NCBI RefSeq assembly: GCF_002763455.1
Contig: NZ_NIXK01000008.1
Location: 1-64,000 of the forward strand
Source: Lentibacillus sediminis
Lineage (GTDB): Bacteria > Bacillota > Bacilli > Bacillales > Amphibacillaceae
Direction of reading: 5' to 3'
Length of the DNA: 64,000 nucleotides
Of this stretch, positions 16,902-26,466 are shown in pieces. Position 1 is the first letter of the stretch; every line of letters starts with the position of its first letter. The position numbers and the translations under genes were made by a program. The notes under the pieces are model-generated. The model ran no database searches and was not told the origin of the DNA. It saw only the letters and a program-made list of their open reading frames with translations.

Positions 16902-17897
16902 TTAAAACAAACTAAGATCCCACTGATTAGCGATATGCCTCAGCAATTTAATTCCGGCAATGCTGTTTCCTTTTGGTTCAAGGGCAGGCCCATACACGCC
17001 GATGCCGCAGCCTTCAATAAATGGCAGTTCCTCATCCCGTACTCTTGGCGGGGCAAGCGCAATAATACCGCCGGAGACACCGCTCTTTGCCGGTACCCCG
17101 ACATAGGCCGCGAATTTTCCGGAAGCATCATACATGCCGCATGTCAGCATCAGCGCCTTGGCAAGCCGGGCAATCTGCCGGGGGATGATTTCTTCTCTGG
17201 TGTCCGGGTCTTCTCCGTCGTTTGCCAAAATCATCCCCATTCTAGCCAGATCCTCTACCGTAATTTCAATCGAGCATTGTTTGAAATACGTCTCCAGTGT
17301 GATATTCAGGTCTGATTCCAGGTAACCGACCTCCAATAAATAATAGCCAATCGCCCGGTTGCGCATGGAAGAATCCCGCTCTGATTCATAGACATCGACA
17401 TTAATGGCCGGACGATAGCCGAGCATATTTTCCATAAGCACGAAAAGTTTTTCCAGTTTTTGATCAGAGGTTTTCCCTTCAAGCATCGAGGTCACTGTAA
17501 TTGCACCAGCGTTTACAAACGGATTGAATGGTTTATCCAGTTTCCTTGTTTCCAGGTGCATAATCGAGTTAAATGCCTCACCCGTCGGCTCCACATCCAC
17601 GCGGTTGAGCACATAGGAAACACCTCTGTCCATACAGGCCGCAACAAAACTGAACACCTTGGAGATGCTTTGAAATGTGAACGGGATTTCCGTATCCCCT
17701 GATTTGATTGTCATTCCGTTTTTGCCTATGATCGTAATGCCCAGATGATCCTGATTTGCTTCTTTGAGGATGGGAATGTAGGATGCGACTTCCCCGTCAC
17801 CCGTTTGCTTCCGGTAGAAAGCAACCCAATCATCGACGTAATCCTGCAGCCATTCCTTTGTCGTCTCTGTACTCCAGTTGGTTATTCCCTGCACCAT
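16902..17897 (-). CDS. glsA: glutaminase
   Basis: Serine-dependent glutaminase that hydrolyses L-glutamine to glutamate and ammonia, with a beta-lactamase-like fold. The S-x-x-K motif is seen in FQSISKV (about residue 70). Other family landmarks are NPFVNAGAI, SERDSSMRNRAI, and the C-terminal PAKSGVSGGIIA. The frame opens with GTG at 17906, but that codon overlaps the Shine-Dalgarno GGAGG. The ATG at 17897, eight bases after the site, is the likely start, giving about 331 residues. In Bacillus glutaminases are often linked with acid or nitrogen stress. It appears monocistronic. Confidence 0.94.
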   Translation of the reverse strand: MVQGITNWSTETTKEWLQDYVDDWVAFYRKQTGDGEVASYIPILKEANQDHLGITIIGKNGMTIKSGDTEIPFTFQSISKVFSFVAACMDRGVSYVLNRVDVEPTGEAFNSIMHLETRKLDKPFNPFVNAGAITVTSMLEGKTSDQKLEKLFVLMENMLGYRPAINVDVYESERDSSMRNRAIGYYLLEVGYLESDLNITLETYFKQCSIEITVEDLARMGMILANDGEDPDTREEIIPRQIARLAKALMLTCGMYDASGKFAAYVGVPAKSGVSGGIIALAPPRVRDEELPFIEGCGIGVYGPALEPKGNSIAGIKLLRHIANQWDLSLF

Positions 17898-18077
17898 CTC
17901 ACTCACCTCCGTGGAATTGATATGTAAAATCTAAAGTTAATTCATTTTATACCATTCCCTAAATGGCAAAAGAAAATCATGGAAAATAGCGGAGCAATAG
18001 TTTTATTTCACTTCCTGTTGCACAGTGGAGACGTTTATTCTTATATCTTCTCTTTTCATTTCCGGCTGCAATCTTTC

Positions 18078-18277
18078 CTAAATAACAGCCTGGATTTCTT
18101 CAGCCAGTTCCCCGGTTTTTTTCAGCTTGTATTCTTCCGGGTAAATAGGGTCCAAATGAATTCCTCGGCTGTCTGTTCGTGTCCCGTCTGCACTCGTTTT
18201 TTTGCCAGCCGCAGCTTAGCGAGCATTCCAATAACAAGCATCCCCGCATATATGTATATTCCAACAGTGCGGATCAT
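18078..18277 (-). pseudogene. relic of a 1-acyl-glycerol-3-phosphate acyltransferase (PlsC-like) with internal deletion
   Basis: An ATG with a strong GGAGGGG site opens a frame reading MIRTVGIYIYAGMLVIGML, the membrane-anchor start typical of PlsC-type acyltransferases. After about 40 codons the frame must shift to read on. The shifted frame gives LDPIYPEEYKLKKTGELAEE and ends IQAVI-stop, which looks like the extreme C-terminus of PlsC proteins. The acyltransferase core (H-x4-D, the PEGTR-like motif) is wholly missing. The start and end of the gene thus remain joined in about 200 bp. The family identity is my recognition of the two ends; an unrelated small membrane protein is the alternative. 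Confidence 0.5.
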
Positions 18278-18444
18278 GTTATCCCCTCCGTCGTCTCCCT
18301 TTTATTATACAACGGCGAGCGGGAGGTTCAAGTTAAGGGTCGTGCGCTGGTCCTTGAAAATTTTCCCCTCCACTGCTACCAAAGTACAGAAACATTTAGT
18401 ATAATGAACTCAGATTAATAGAAAAAGAAAGAAGGGATAAAAAC

Positions 18445-19350
18445 ATGGTATATAAACCTCGCACGAAACCCGCTGAATTACTCCTCTATGAAATCCTCGA
18501 CACGAGAACGACGCTTCCATCCAAGGAAAAACAGCAATATCTGAATTTGAAGAAAGGTTATGAAGGGGAATGCATTTTTGATTTCCTGCTGGAAAAACTG
18601 CAATATGACTGTTTGCTGTTAAATGACCTGTTGCTTACTGTGAAAGGTACAACCTTCCAAATCGATTCAGTGTTAATCACCGCAGAGATGATTTATTTAT
18701 TCGAAGTAAAAAATTATGAAGGAGATTTTTACTACGAGGGGGATACCTTCTTCAAGAAACCCCGTCAAGAATGGACTGACCCTTTAATTCAGCTGTCCAG
18801 AAGTGAATCTTTATTACGGCAGTTGCTCCATCAGCTCGGTTTTGTCTTTCCAATTAACGCTAACGTTGTTTTTATCAACAAAGAATTCACTCTGTATCAA
18901 GCGCCCCTCGACCAGCCTATTATTTTTCCAACTCAGCTCAAACGCTATCTGAATAAACTTAATTCCACCTCCAGCAAACTGACCAGAAAACATAAACTGT
19001 TAGCGGATAAACTGGTGGCCCTGCACATTCAGAACTCTCCATACACCAAGCTGCCATCCTATGATTATGATCAGCTTCATAAGGGAATTACTTGTGCGAA
19101 CTGCGGGTCGTTTGAGGTTCATGTTAAGAGCAGGAATTGTGTCTGTGAAAAATGCGGACAGGGTGAGCTGGTTGCTGATGCTGTGATGCGGAGTGTAGGT
19201 GAATTCAGGGTGCTGTTTCCGGAGAGAAAGGTTACTACGAGTGGGGTTCATGAGTGGTGTGGTATTGTGGAATCAAGGAAACGGATTAATAGAATACTGG
19301 AGCATTATTTTAAGAAGGTCGGACAGAATCGTTGGATTTATTTTGAGTAA
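18445..19350 (+). CDS. NERD domain protein with zinc ribbon
   Basis: A 301-residue protein. Residues about 38-150 match the nuclease-related domain (NERD): a GYEGECIFDFLL start, QIDSVLI and YLFEVKNYEGDFYY, the last two carrying the D...E-x-K core of restriction-like nucleases. A C-terminal treble or ribbon motif has two CxxC pairs (CANC about 213 and CEKC about 233). No helicase domain is fused. NERD proteins of Bacillaceae are uncharacterised, with predicted DNA-related activity. The site AAAGAAGGG precedes the ATG. Downstream lies a five-unit 52-bp repeat array with no terminator before it. Confidence 0.83.
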   Translation: MVYKPRTKPAELLLYEILDTRTTLPSKEKQQYLNLKKGYEGECIFDFLLEKLQYDCLLLNDLLLTVKGTTFQIDSVLITAEMIYLFEVKNYEGDFYYEGDTFFKKPRQEWTDPLIQLSRSESLLRQLLHQLGFVFPINANVVFINKEFTLYQAPLDQPIIFPTQLKRYLNKLNSTSSKLTRKHKLLADKLVALHIQNSPYTKLPSYDYDQLHKGITCANCGSFEVHVKSRNCVCEKCGQGELVADAVMRSVGEFRVLFPERKVTTSGVHEWCGIVESRKRINRILEHYFKKVGQNRWIYFE

Positions 19351-19360
19351 ACTGTAGGGT

Positions 19361-19620
19361 CTCGTGGACATTTCGAGTGCTCATTGGGCTGTTTTTGTCC
19401 TCGAGAATGGACCTCGTGGACATTTCGAGCGATCATTTGGCTGCTTTTGTCCTCGAGAATGGACCTCGTGGACATTTCGAGCGGTCATTTGGCTGCTTTT
19501 GTCCTCGAGAATGGGTCTCGTGGACATTTCGAGTGCTCATCCGGCTGTCTTTGTCCACGAGAAGTGCTTTCTACAACATTTCGAGCGCTCTTCCTCCTAC
19601 TTTTGTCGTTAAGAAACTCA
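19361..19620. repeat. 52-bp tandem repeat array, five units
   Basis: Units start at 19361, 19413, 19465, 19517 and 19569. The core is CTCGTGGACATTTCGAGCG, then a variable TCATTTGGCTG, then TTTTGTCCTCGAGAATGG. The last unit is diverged and resembles the intergenic units at 5785-5960 and 24905-25025. As 52 is not a multiple of three, open frames here run through all three phases and are artefacts of the repeat. Confidence 0.93.
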
Positions 19621-19656
19621 AAAGCTAACCGCAACTGAGACAATTTCATAATTCCA

Positions 19657-19688
19657 TAAAAAAAAAGAGACAAGCAGCGCTCGTCTCT
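19657..19688 (-). terminator. terminator of the CAP-domain gene
   Basis: A 10-bp stem (19666-19675 with 19679-19688, one G-U pair, three-base loop) followed on the minus strand by nine T. A textbook intrinsic terminator. Confidence 0.93.
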
Positions 19689-19703
19689 CATCTCAAAATC
19701 TAT

Positions 19704-20579
19704 TTATTTTCCAATAAACTGTTGGGTCCAGTGGTTGCCATCTTCAACATAACCAACGCCGATATGAGTGAAATTTTCATTAAGGATATTGGCGCGGTGG
19801 CCTTCACTGTTCATCCAGCCATTAACAACCTGTTCCGGTGTGGTCTGTCCTTTGGCGATGTTTTCACCAGCAGTTCTGTAATCCACACCAAAGCTTTGCA
19901 TCATATCGAATGGAGAACCATAAGTTGGACTGTTATGGGCAAAGTAATTATTTGCTGCCATATCACGGGATTTTTCCCGGGCAACTTTACTCAGCTCTTC
20001 GTCTACTTTCAATGGGCTCAAGCCATGCTTCGCTCTTTCCGCATTGGTCAGCTCTACTACTTGCTGTTCAAATTCGTTCAGCTGCTGAGACTGTTCCTGA
20101 TTTTGCTGCTCTTGTTGCTGCCCTGCAGGCTGCTGTGGTGCTGGAGCTTGAGGCTGCTCTTTTGGCTGCTCCTGAGTTTGCTCCGGTTGTTTTTGTTCAG
20201 CTGGCTGTTCTGGTTGCTGCTCTTTTGCCGGCTGTTCTTCTTTTGCAGGCTGCTCTGGCTGTTTCTCTTTAGCTGGCTGTTCCTGCTTAGGTTCTTCTTT
20301 TGATTCTTGCTTATTTACTTCTTCTTTCTTTGTATCCTGCTTTTGTTCAGCTTGGGCTGTATTCCAATCCCAATTGAATGAAAAGTTGTTCCAGACTTTG
20401 TCAACAAATTCTTTCGCTTTCTCACCTGACAGGCTGACCGATTCCCCATTCACAGAATAATAGACATTATATGATGTCTTTATATTTGTTTCTGGCTTTT
20501 CAGCAGCAGATGCTGAGGAAACTCCAGTGAATACCAATGCTGCGGATAAAGCCGTGACGGCAGTTATCTTTTTGAACAT
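19704..20579 (-). CDS. secreted CAP/SCP-domain protein, YkwD-like
   Basis: About 291 residues: a signal peptide (MFKKITAVTALSAALVFTG, ending SSASAA), a short folded region, a long Gln/Glu/Pro/Lys low-complexity linker (roughly residues 85-165) and a C-terminal CAP domain. The CAP motifs are intact: ERAKHGLSPLKVD, YFAHNSPTYGSPF, AGENIAKG and GHRANILNENFTHIGVGY. Bacterial CAP proteins of the YkwD/SafA-linked type act at the cell wall or in spore coats; the activity is undefined. The frame opens at 20726, but AAAGGAG and the signal peptide place the start at 20579. It is divergent from the mreB paralogue. Confidence 0.88.
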   Translation of the reverse strand: MFKKITAVTALSAALVFTGVSSASAAEKPETNIKTSYNVYYSVNGESVSLSGEKAKEFVDKVWNNFSFNWDWNTAQAEQKQDTKKEEVNKQESKEEPKQEQPAKEKQPEQPAKEEQPAKEQQPEQPAEQKQPEQTQEQPKEQPQAPAPQQPAGQQQEQQNQEQSQQLNEFEQQVVELTNAERAKHGLSPLKVDEELSKVAREKSRDMAANNYFAHNSPTYGSPFDMMQSFGVDYRTAGENIAKGQTTPEQVVNGWMNSEGHRANILNENFTHIGVGYVEDGNHWTQQFIGK

Positions 20580-21009
20580 TTCGCGTTCCACTCCTTTGGT
20601 TGTTTTTTCTTGCACAATCATCATAGCACGGACTTTTCTGTAATATTTCTGGCAGGCCTTTCCAGCAAGCGAAAAAGACTCGGCCATAGCGGCAGACCCC
20701 TCTATTTTTAAGCAAACGATCAACAAAGCAAAATGCCAGAAATGGAGATTTTTATCGTGACTGGCAAAAACTTCATGAAATTTAGTGTTGACACCCTCGA
20801 AAACTCTCTCGTTTTGTTACATTTGGGCGGAAAATGTAATGAAATTGTTACTTGCCAACCCCCAGGGAGATGGCGTAGTTTTAATAGTAGAAACTCAAGG
20901 AAAATGCCGGTATTAACAGAATTTGTCACCTTTATTATCACCCCCGGAAAACAGAAAAAATGGTAGAATAATATAAGTAGAAATCTGTCATCATTGGAGG
21001 AGCAATCAA
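20580..21009. other. 430-bp divergent control region
   Basis: The gap between the CAP gene and the mreB paralogue holds both promoters. I see AT-rich stretches and two C-runs (AACCCCC near 20858 and CACCCCCGG near 20939), the latter followed by TAGAAT. SigI-type promoters use an ACCCCC -35 element, but no CGAA -10 lies at the right distance, so no promoter is assigned. A GGAGGAG ribosome site ends the region. Confidence 0.4.
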
Positions 21010-22023
21010 ATGGCTATGTTATCAAATACGGAAATCGGAATCGATTTAGGTACGGCAAATATATTGATCTACTCGAAGTCAAAAGGAATTGTCTTAAATG
21101 AACCGTCTGTTGTAGCGATTGATATTAATACAAAAAAAGTGGTAGCTGTCGGTCTGGAAGCAAAAGAAATGGTTGGGAAAACCCCGCAAAATATCGTCCC
21201 AATTCGCCCGCTGAAAGATGGAGTAATTGCAGATTATGACGTTACCGCGCAAATGCTAAAGGAATTTTTGAAAAAGGTGAGCAAGAAAATTGGCATGTCG
21301 ATGCGCAAACCGACCGTTGTGGTCTGCACCCCATCAGGAAGCACATCAGTAGAACGCCGGGCGATTCATAATGCGGTCACAAGCTATGGAGCAAAGCAGG
21401 TTCATTTAATTGAAGAACCGATAGCTGCTGCGATTGGTGCAGACCTTCCAGTCGATGAACCGGTGGCCAATGTGATTGTTGATATTGGCGGCGGCACCTC
21501 GGAAGTCGGCATCATCTCATTCGGCGGCGTGGTATCTGTCAACTCCGTCCGCATTGGCGGAGATAAAATGGACGAGGAAATCATCACGCATATCCGCAAA
21601 AACTACAATATCCTGATCGGGGAGCGCACAGCGGAGAATATTAAAATGGAAATCGGCAACGCCCTGCCTGATCACAAAGAAGAAACCATGGAAATCCGCG
21701 GCCGCGACATGGTGAGCGGACTGCCGAAAACAGTCACCATCACCTCCACAGAGATTCATAATGCGCTAAGCGAGTCCCTGCAGCAGATACTCGAGACAAT
21801 TCGCTCCACACTGGAAAATTGCCCCCCGGAACTGAGCGGCGACATCGTGGATCACGGAATTGTGCTGACAGGCGGTGGCGCCCTGTTAAAAGGGATGAAG
21901 GAATGGCTTTCCAATGAAATCATTGTGCCTGTACATCTTGCCCCAAATCCGCTGGAATCTGTTGCGGTCGGCACCGGGCAGGCACTGAAAATGATCACCA
22001 AACTGCAAAAAGCAGCGAAATAA
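21010..22023 (+). CDS. mreBH: MreB-family actin homologue, probably MreBH
   Basis: Bacterial actin of 337 residues that forms membrane-bound filaments guiding cell-wall synthesis or lysis. Actin-fold nucleotide motifs are present: phosphate 1 [12 protein letters not shown], phosphate 2 [14 protein letters not shown] and adenosine [14 protein letters not shown]. The N-terminus [20 protein letters not shown] and the isolated locus (no mreC/mreD, not beside the murA/spoIIID region) favour MreBH over MreB or Mbl. In B. subtilis MreBH positions the autolysin LytE. A GGAGGAG site lies seven bases before the ATG. A terminator follows. Confidence 0.87.
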   Translation: MAMLSNTEIGIDLGTANILIYSKSKGIVLNEPSVVAIDINTKKVVAVGLEAKEMVGKTPQNIVPIRPLKDGVIADYDVTAQMLKEFLKKVSKKIGMSMRKPTVVVCTPSGSTSVERRAIHNAVTSYGAKQVHLIEEPIAAAIGADLPVDEPVANVIVDIGGGTSEVGIISFGGVVSVNSVRIGGDKMDEEIITHIRKNYNILIGERTAENIKMEIGNALPDHKEETMEIRGRDMVSGLPKTVTITSTEIHNALSESLQQILETIRSTLENCPPELSGDIVDHGIVLTGGGALLKGMKEWLSNEIIVPVHLAPNPLESVAVGTGQALKMITKLQKAAK

Positions 22024-22035
22024 CTTTCTAAGGCT

Positions 22036-22067
22036 AACACATCCAATCACACATGGTTGGGTGTGTT
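22036..22067 (+). terminator. terminator of mreBH
   Basis: An 11-bp stem, AACACATCCAA (22036-22046) with TTGGGTGTGTT (22057-22067, one G-U pair), followed by TTTCTTT. Confidence 0.88.
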
Positions 22068-22140
22068 TTCTTTGCTTCTCCGCCTTCCCCCGCTATATCT
22101 GTTACAATGTACTAAACCGTAAAAAGGAAGAGGTGCAAAC

Positions 22141-23412
22141 ATGCAAAACACCAGAGACGAAGCCCTTCGTCTGGACAAACAAGATGAACTGAGAACGTTT
22201 CAGCAGGAATTTTATAAAAAAACAGGCACAATCTATTTCGACGGGAATTCCTTAGGCCTGCTCTCCAAACCGGCTGAACGTGCGGTAAAAGAGATTATGG
22301 AGTCCTGGAAAACTTTTGCGATTGATGGCTGGTCTGACGGGGAATATCCTTGGTATTACTTGTCGGAGCAGCTCGGCGATATGTCGGCCGGTTTAATTGG
22401 CGCAAATCCGGAAGAGGTTATCGTCACCGGATCGACCACGGCCAACCTCCATCAGCTGACAGCGAGCTTTTTCCGGCCTGAGGGAAAGAAAACCAAGATT
22501 CTTGCTGATGAGCTGAACTTTCCATCTGATATTTATGCGTTGAAGAGTCACCTGCGTCTGCATGGTCTTGATCCGGAAGAGCATCTTGTGCGTGTGAAAA
22601 GCAGTGACGGCAACACATTAAAAACAGAAGCAATTGTTGAGGCGATGACCGAGGACATCGCTTTGATTGTCCTCCCCGGTGTGCTTTACCGAAGCGGACA
22701 GATTCTGGATATGGAAAGATTGACGAAAGAGGCTCATGCACGGGGTATTCCGATCGGCTTTGATCTATGCCACTCCATCGGTTCGATTCCCCATCAGCTT
22801 TCCGATTGGGGTGTGGACTTTGCTTTTTGGTGCACCTATAAGCATTTAAATGGCGGGCCTGGCAGCACGGGCGGACTTTATGTGAATGAAAAGCATTTCC
22901 GCAGGGAACCTGGCCTAGCCGGCTGGTTCAGCTCCTCCAAGACGAAACAGTTTGATATGGAACATACCCTCGAGCCGGCAGCAGATGCGGGTGCTTATCA
23001 GGTCGGCACACCGAATTTATTGAGCATGGCTCCACTGATCGGTTCACTGGAAATGTTCCAGCAAGCCAGCATCGAAAAAGTGCGCAGGAAATCGCTCGCC
23101 CTCACCGACTATTTGATGAAGCTGGTGGAAGCAGAATTGCCGGATGAAGGTTTTACAATTGCCAACCCGCGAGAGAGGTTAGAACGTGGCGGTCATGTTT
23201 TTCTGGAGCATCAGGAGGCCGCACGAATTTGCAAAGCATTAAAAGCGGAAGGTGTCGTTCCAGATTTCCGCAATCCAAACGGCATTCGCCTCGCACCTGT
23301 CGCCTTGTACAATACATTTGAAGAGGTCTGGCAATGTGTACAGGTTTTGAAAGTGATCATGAAGGAAAAACGATATAAAAACTATGAAAACAAACGAGGA
23401 GTGATCGCATAA
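22141..23412 (+). CDS. kynU: kynureninase
   Basis: PLP-dependent enzyme of 423 residues that splits L-kynurenine to anthranilate and alanine, the last step of the anthranilate branch of tryptophan breakdown. The fold-type I aminotransferase pattern is clear: ATTANLHQ-like [22 protein letters not shown], and the PLP lysine in [12 protein letters not shown] (about residue 237). Start ATG follows GGAAGAGG. First gene of a tightly packed operon: its TAA overlaps the kynB ATG by one base. Confidence 0.96.
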   Translation: MQNTRDEALRLDKQDELRTFQQEFYKKTGTIYFDGNSLGLLSKPAERAVKEIMESWKTFAIDGWSDGEYPWYYLSEQLGDMSAGLIGANPEEVIVTGSTTANLHQLTASFFRPEGKKTKILADELNFPSDIYALKSHLRLHGLDPEEHLVRVKSSDGNTLKTEAIVEAMTEDIALIVLPGVLYRSGQILDMERLTKEAHARGIPIGFDLCHSIGSIPHQLSDWGVDFAFWCTYKHLNGGPGSTGGLYVNEKHFRREPGLAGWFSSSKTKQFDMEHTLEPAADAGAYQVGTPNLLSMAPLIGSLEMFQQASIEKVRRKSLALTDYLMKLVEAELPDEGFTIANPRERLERGGHVFLEHQEAARICKALKAEGVVPDFRNPNGIRLAPVALYNTFEEVWQCVQVLKVIMKEKRYKNYENKRGVIA

Positions 23413-24053
23413 TGGCCGACTGGATTGATATTTCCCAGCCGCTGACCAATGATATGGCGCATTTTCCGGGTGACACGCCATTTTCTTTTAAGCTTACCTA
23501 TACCAAAGAGCAGACAGGGTCGGTTAATATCGGGCAAATGACCGCAAGCCTGCATAATGGCACCCATATTGACGCGCCCTATCATTATGATTCCAATGGA
23601 AAAACCGTTGATCAGCTCGATCTGGACCGCTATATCGGAAAAACAGCCGTTCTGGATGTCAGCCAGACGGACACCATTACAGCAGCTGTCCTCAGCGAGT
23701 TGGAATGGGAACAAACAGAGCGTGTTTTGATCCGCACATCCCTGCCGAATGATCCTGCTCGTTTTCCGGAGACGATGCCGTTTCTGGATCCGGACGTTGC
23801 ACCTTATTTGCAGGAACGAGGCGTGAAACTACTCGGAGTAGATATGCCGTCTGTTGATGCAGCGGACAGCAAAGATCTTGCCACCCATCATGCTTTGTAT
23901 AAGCATGGAATTAACATCTTGGAAAATCTCATGCTGGACCACGTGGAGCCCGATGTCTATCAGCTGATTGCTTTGCCGCTGGCGATTCACGGTGCTGATG
24001 GAAGCCCGGTGCGCGCTGTGCTGCGTCCCCTAACAGATGAGGAGGGAAGCTGA
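23412..24053 (+). CDS. kynB: kynurenine formamidase
   Basis: Metal-dependent hydrolase of 213 residues that converts N-formylkynurenine to kynurenine. The cyclase/KynB motif [18 protein letters not shown] (about residues 50-67) supplies the metal-binding histidines and aspartate. [20 protein letters not shown] is a KynB-specific stretch, seen in part as [12 protein letters not shown]. It overlaps kynU at its start and kynA at its end (TGATG), giving strong translational coupling. It acts between the KynA and KynU steps. Confidence 0.96.
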   Translation: MADWIDISQPLTNDMAHFPGDTPFSFKLTYTKEQTGSVNIGQMTASLHNGTHIDAPYHYDSNGKTVDQLDLDRYIGKTAVLDVSQTDTITAAVLSELEWEQTERVLIRTSLPNDPARFPETMPFLDPDVAPYLQERGVKLLGVDMPSVDAADSKDLATHHALYKHGINILENLMLDHVEPDVYQLIALPLAIHGADGSPVRAVLRPLTDEEGS

Positions 24054-24889
24054 TGACGGACGATACATTCAACTCGGAGCAAGGCATACATACCGATTTT
24101 AAGGAAAGAATGACGTATGGCGACTATCTGCAGCTGGATGCACTTTTGTCCAGTCAGAAAAGGCTGTCCGGCCATCATGATGAAATGCTGTTCATTATTA
24201 TCCATCATGTCAGCGAATTGTGGCTGAAACTGATGATCCACGAGATACAGGGGGCTATCAACGCAATCAAGCAGCATGATCTGGGCTCCTCTTTTAAAAT
24301 GCTTGCCCGTGTCTCCCGGGTCCAGACGCAGATCATTCATGCATGGGATGTGCTGTCCACCTTGACACCAGCCGAATATATGGAATTTCGCGATCGTCTG
24401 GGCAATGCATCTGGCTTTCAGTCCTATCAGTATCGCCTCGTGGAATTCGTGCTCGGCTATAAAACACCGTTCATCCTGGATATTTATGAAAAAGAACCGG
24501 AAATTCAGGGAATACTACAACAGGCATATCATCAGCCCGGGCTCTATGATGTAGCCATCCAGGCAGTGGCCAAAGAAGGCTTTCCAATTAATAAGGACGT
24601 GCTGGAGCGCGATTTTTCTGAGACATATCAAAAGGATGGCAGTGTGGAGGATGCGTGGCTAGAGATATACAAAAATGTTGATAAATACTGGGACCTGTAC
24701 GAGCTTGGTGAAAAGCTCGTCGATGTGGAAGACGGCTTCCAGCAGTGGCGTTTCCGGCATATGAAAACCGTTGAGCGCATTATTGGGCATAAGACAGGCA
24801 CCGGCGGCTCTTCAGGTGTGGGTTATTTGAAGAAAGTGCTGGAGCATTACTTTTTTCCTGAGCTATGGGAGATTCGGACGAGGTTGTGA
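24053..24889 (+). CDS. kynA: tryptophan 2,3-dioxygenase
   Basis: Haem-dependent dioxygenase of 278 residues that opens the indole ring of L-tryptophan to N-formylkynurenine, the committed step. Family motifs include [12 protein letters not shown], the haem-side region [17 protein letters not shown] and [13 protein letters not shown], and a C-terminal [11 protein letters not shown]. The start overlaps the kynB stop. No 3-hydroxylation genes are nearby, so the operon yields anthranilate, formate and alanine. Confidence 0.96.
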   Translation: MTDDTFNSEQGIHTDFKERMTYGDYLQLDALLSSQKRLSGHHDEMLFIIIHHVSELWLKLMIHEIQGAINAIKQHDLGSSFKMLARVSRVQTQIIHAWDVLSTLTPAEYMEFRDRLGNASGFQSYQYRLVEFVLGYKTPFILDIYEKEPEIQGILQQAYHQPGLYDVAIQAVAKEGFPINKDVLERDFSETYQKDGSVEDAWLEIYKNVDKYWDLYELGEKLVDVEDGFQQWRFRHMKTVERIIGHKTGTGGSSGVGYLKKVLEHYFFPELWEIRTRL

Positions 24890-24904
24890 AGGGGTTGAAT
24901 TGGG

Positions 24905-25025
24905 CGCTTTGGCGGGGGGTTGTTGGAGAGAACGACTCTCTACATCATTTCGAGTACTCTTTCATCCAAGTTTGCACGAGAGGACGCTTCTCTACGACAT
25001 TTCGAGCTCTTCGGGGAGCTGTTTT
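24905..25025. repeat. degenerate 50-odd-bp intergenic repeats
   Basis: Two to three units with GAGAACGACTCTCTAC, CATTTCGAGTACTC and CACGAGAGGACGCTTCTCTA. These match the units at 5785-5960 and the last unit of the 19361 array. They fill most of the kynA-transporter gap. Confidence 0.75.
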
Positions 25026-25105
25026 GACTAATAGACACACCCTACGCGGAAAAATCCTAGATTTTCCCGCTATATCATGATGCTCAGACAGAAAGGAAAT
25101 CACGT

Positions 25106-26449
25106 ATGAACAATAAGACCGATCAATGGACAACAAAACTTGGCTTTATCCTATCTTCGGCCGGAGCGGCTATTGGGCTTGGGGCAATTTGGAAATTCCC
25201 CTATATGACCGGCACCAATGGAGGCGGGGCTTTCTTTCTCGTTTTTATCGCCTTCACCCTGGTGATTGGCCTTCCTATTCTACTATCGGAATTTATCATC
25301 GGTCGGGGTTCCAATAAAGAAGCAGTAAGTTCCTATCAGTCACTGGCTCCGGGAACACCCTGGGCATTTATCGGCCACCTGGGAGTAGCTGGCGCATTTC
25401 TGTTAATGTCTTTCTACAGTGTGGTCGGCGGCTGGGTGCTGATTTACAGTCTCCTTTCCCTGGTCGGGATGGTGATTCAGGACGGGACGAACTATGAGCA
25501 GCTGTTTGCACAGATTACCGGATCACCGGCAATTTCCATTCTTGGGCTGGCTGCTTTTATGGCGATTAACATTTCAGTGGTTTCACTTGGTATTAAAAAT
25601 GGAATTGAAAAATCAAGCAAGATTTTGATGCCATTGCTATTTGTCTTTTTTATTATCCTGGTTATACGTGCATTGACGTTCGAAGGAGCAATGGAAGGCC
25701 TGCGCTTCTTTCTCCGGCCGGATTTCTCCCAGTTATCCTGGGAAAGTATTCTTTATGCACTCGGTCAATCCTTCTTTGCACTGGCGGTAGGTATTTCTGT
25801 AATGGTCACATACAGCTCGTACTTAGGCAAAGATGTGAGTCTGCCAATGTCGGCAGGATCGGTATCGATCATGAATATCTTCGTGTCTCTCCTTGCCGGA
25901 CTGGCCGTTTTTCCAGTGGTGTTTGCTGTTGGGCTGGAGCCGACAGAAGGACCAGGATTATTATTTATGGTGCTCCCAGAAGCATTTGCGCAAATGCTGT
26001 TTGGCGAAGTTTTTCTCAGTTTATTCTTGCTGTTGTTTCTCTTTGCCGTGCTCACTTCCTCTTTCAGCATGCTGGAAATAATCACGTCCGCATTTACGGC
26101 AAAAAGTGAGCGCTCGAGGAAAAAAGTGGCTGCAGTAGCCGGCCTGATTGTCTTTTTGGCTGGAATTCCGGCTGCTTTATCATCGAGTACCCTGTCAGAT
26201 TTTCTGATCTCCGGTATGACCATATTCGATGCAACAGACTTTCTCGTCAGCAATATCATCCTGCCTGTGGGATGTTTGCTAATCGCCTTATTTATCGGAT
26301 ATAAAATGGATAAAATACTTGTGAAACAGGAGTTCATCTCGAGCACGACTTGGGCTGCCGGGTTTTACGGCACCTGGTATCAGCTGATGCGCTGGGTGGT
26401 TCCTGTAACAATCATCGTCGTCTTCCTGGGCTCAATTGGACTATTTTAA
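25106..26449 (+). CDS. sodium-dependent transporter of the NSS (SNF) family
   Basis: Na+-coupled symporter of 447 residues with 11-12 transmembrane helices. The TM1 signature SSAGAAIGLGAIWKFPYMTGTNGG carries the Na+ and substrate contacts, seen here as GAAIGLGAIWKFPY; an SLGIKNGIEKSSK loop follows. Bacterial NSS members move amino acids, including tryptophan (TnaT), leucine and tyrosine. Its position just after kynUBA makes tryptophan uptake a reasonable guess, not a proof. AAAGGA precedes the ATG. The CoA-disulfide reductase gene follows after 17 bp. Confidence 0.88.
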   Translation: MNNKTDQWTTKLGFILSSAGAAIGLGAIWKFPYMTGTNGGGAFFLVFIAFTLVIGLPILLSEFIIGRGSNKEAVSSYQSLAPGTPWAFIGHLGVAGAFLLMSFYSVVGGWVLIYSLLSLVGMVIQDGTNYEQLFAQITGSPAISILGLAAFMAINISVVSLGIKNGIEKSSKILMPLLFVFFIILVIRALTFEGAMEGLRFFLRPDFSQLSWESILYALGQSFFALAVGISVMVTYSSYLGKDVSLPMSAGSVSIMNIFVSLLAGLAVFPVVFAVGLEPTEGPGLLFMVLPEAFAQMLFGEVFLSLFLLLFLFAVLTSSFSMLEIITSAFTAKSERSRKKVAAVAGLIVFLAGIPAALSSSTLSDFLISGMTIFDATDFLVSNIILPVGCLLIALFIGYKMDKILVKQEFISSTTWAAGFYGTWYQLMRWVVPVTIIVVFLGSIGLF

Positions 26450-26466
26450 CGGAGGAGTGAATCGAA

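Noticed and set aside
19364-19638. Three overlapping 82-84-codon frames in the plus strand
   Set aside because: They are one 52-bp repeat read in three phases; no ribosome sites, and the products are repeats of the same words shifted by frame.
19722-20303. 193-codon Leu/Phe-rich plus-strand frame
   Set aside because: It is the antisense of the Gln/Glu/Pro-rich linker of the CAP protein, whose composition keeps the opposite strand open.
20858-20945. SigI promoter before mreBH
   Set aside because: ACCCCC-like -35 words exist, but no CGAA -10 lies at the expected distance.
24865-25080. 71-codon frame after kynA
   Set aside because: It overlaps the end of kynA and then runs through the intergenic repeats without a ribosome site.
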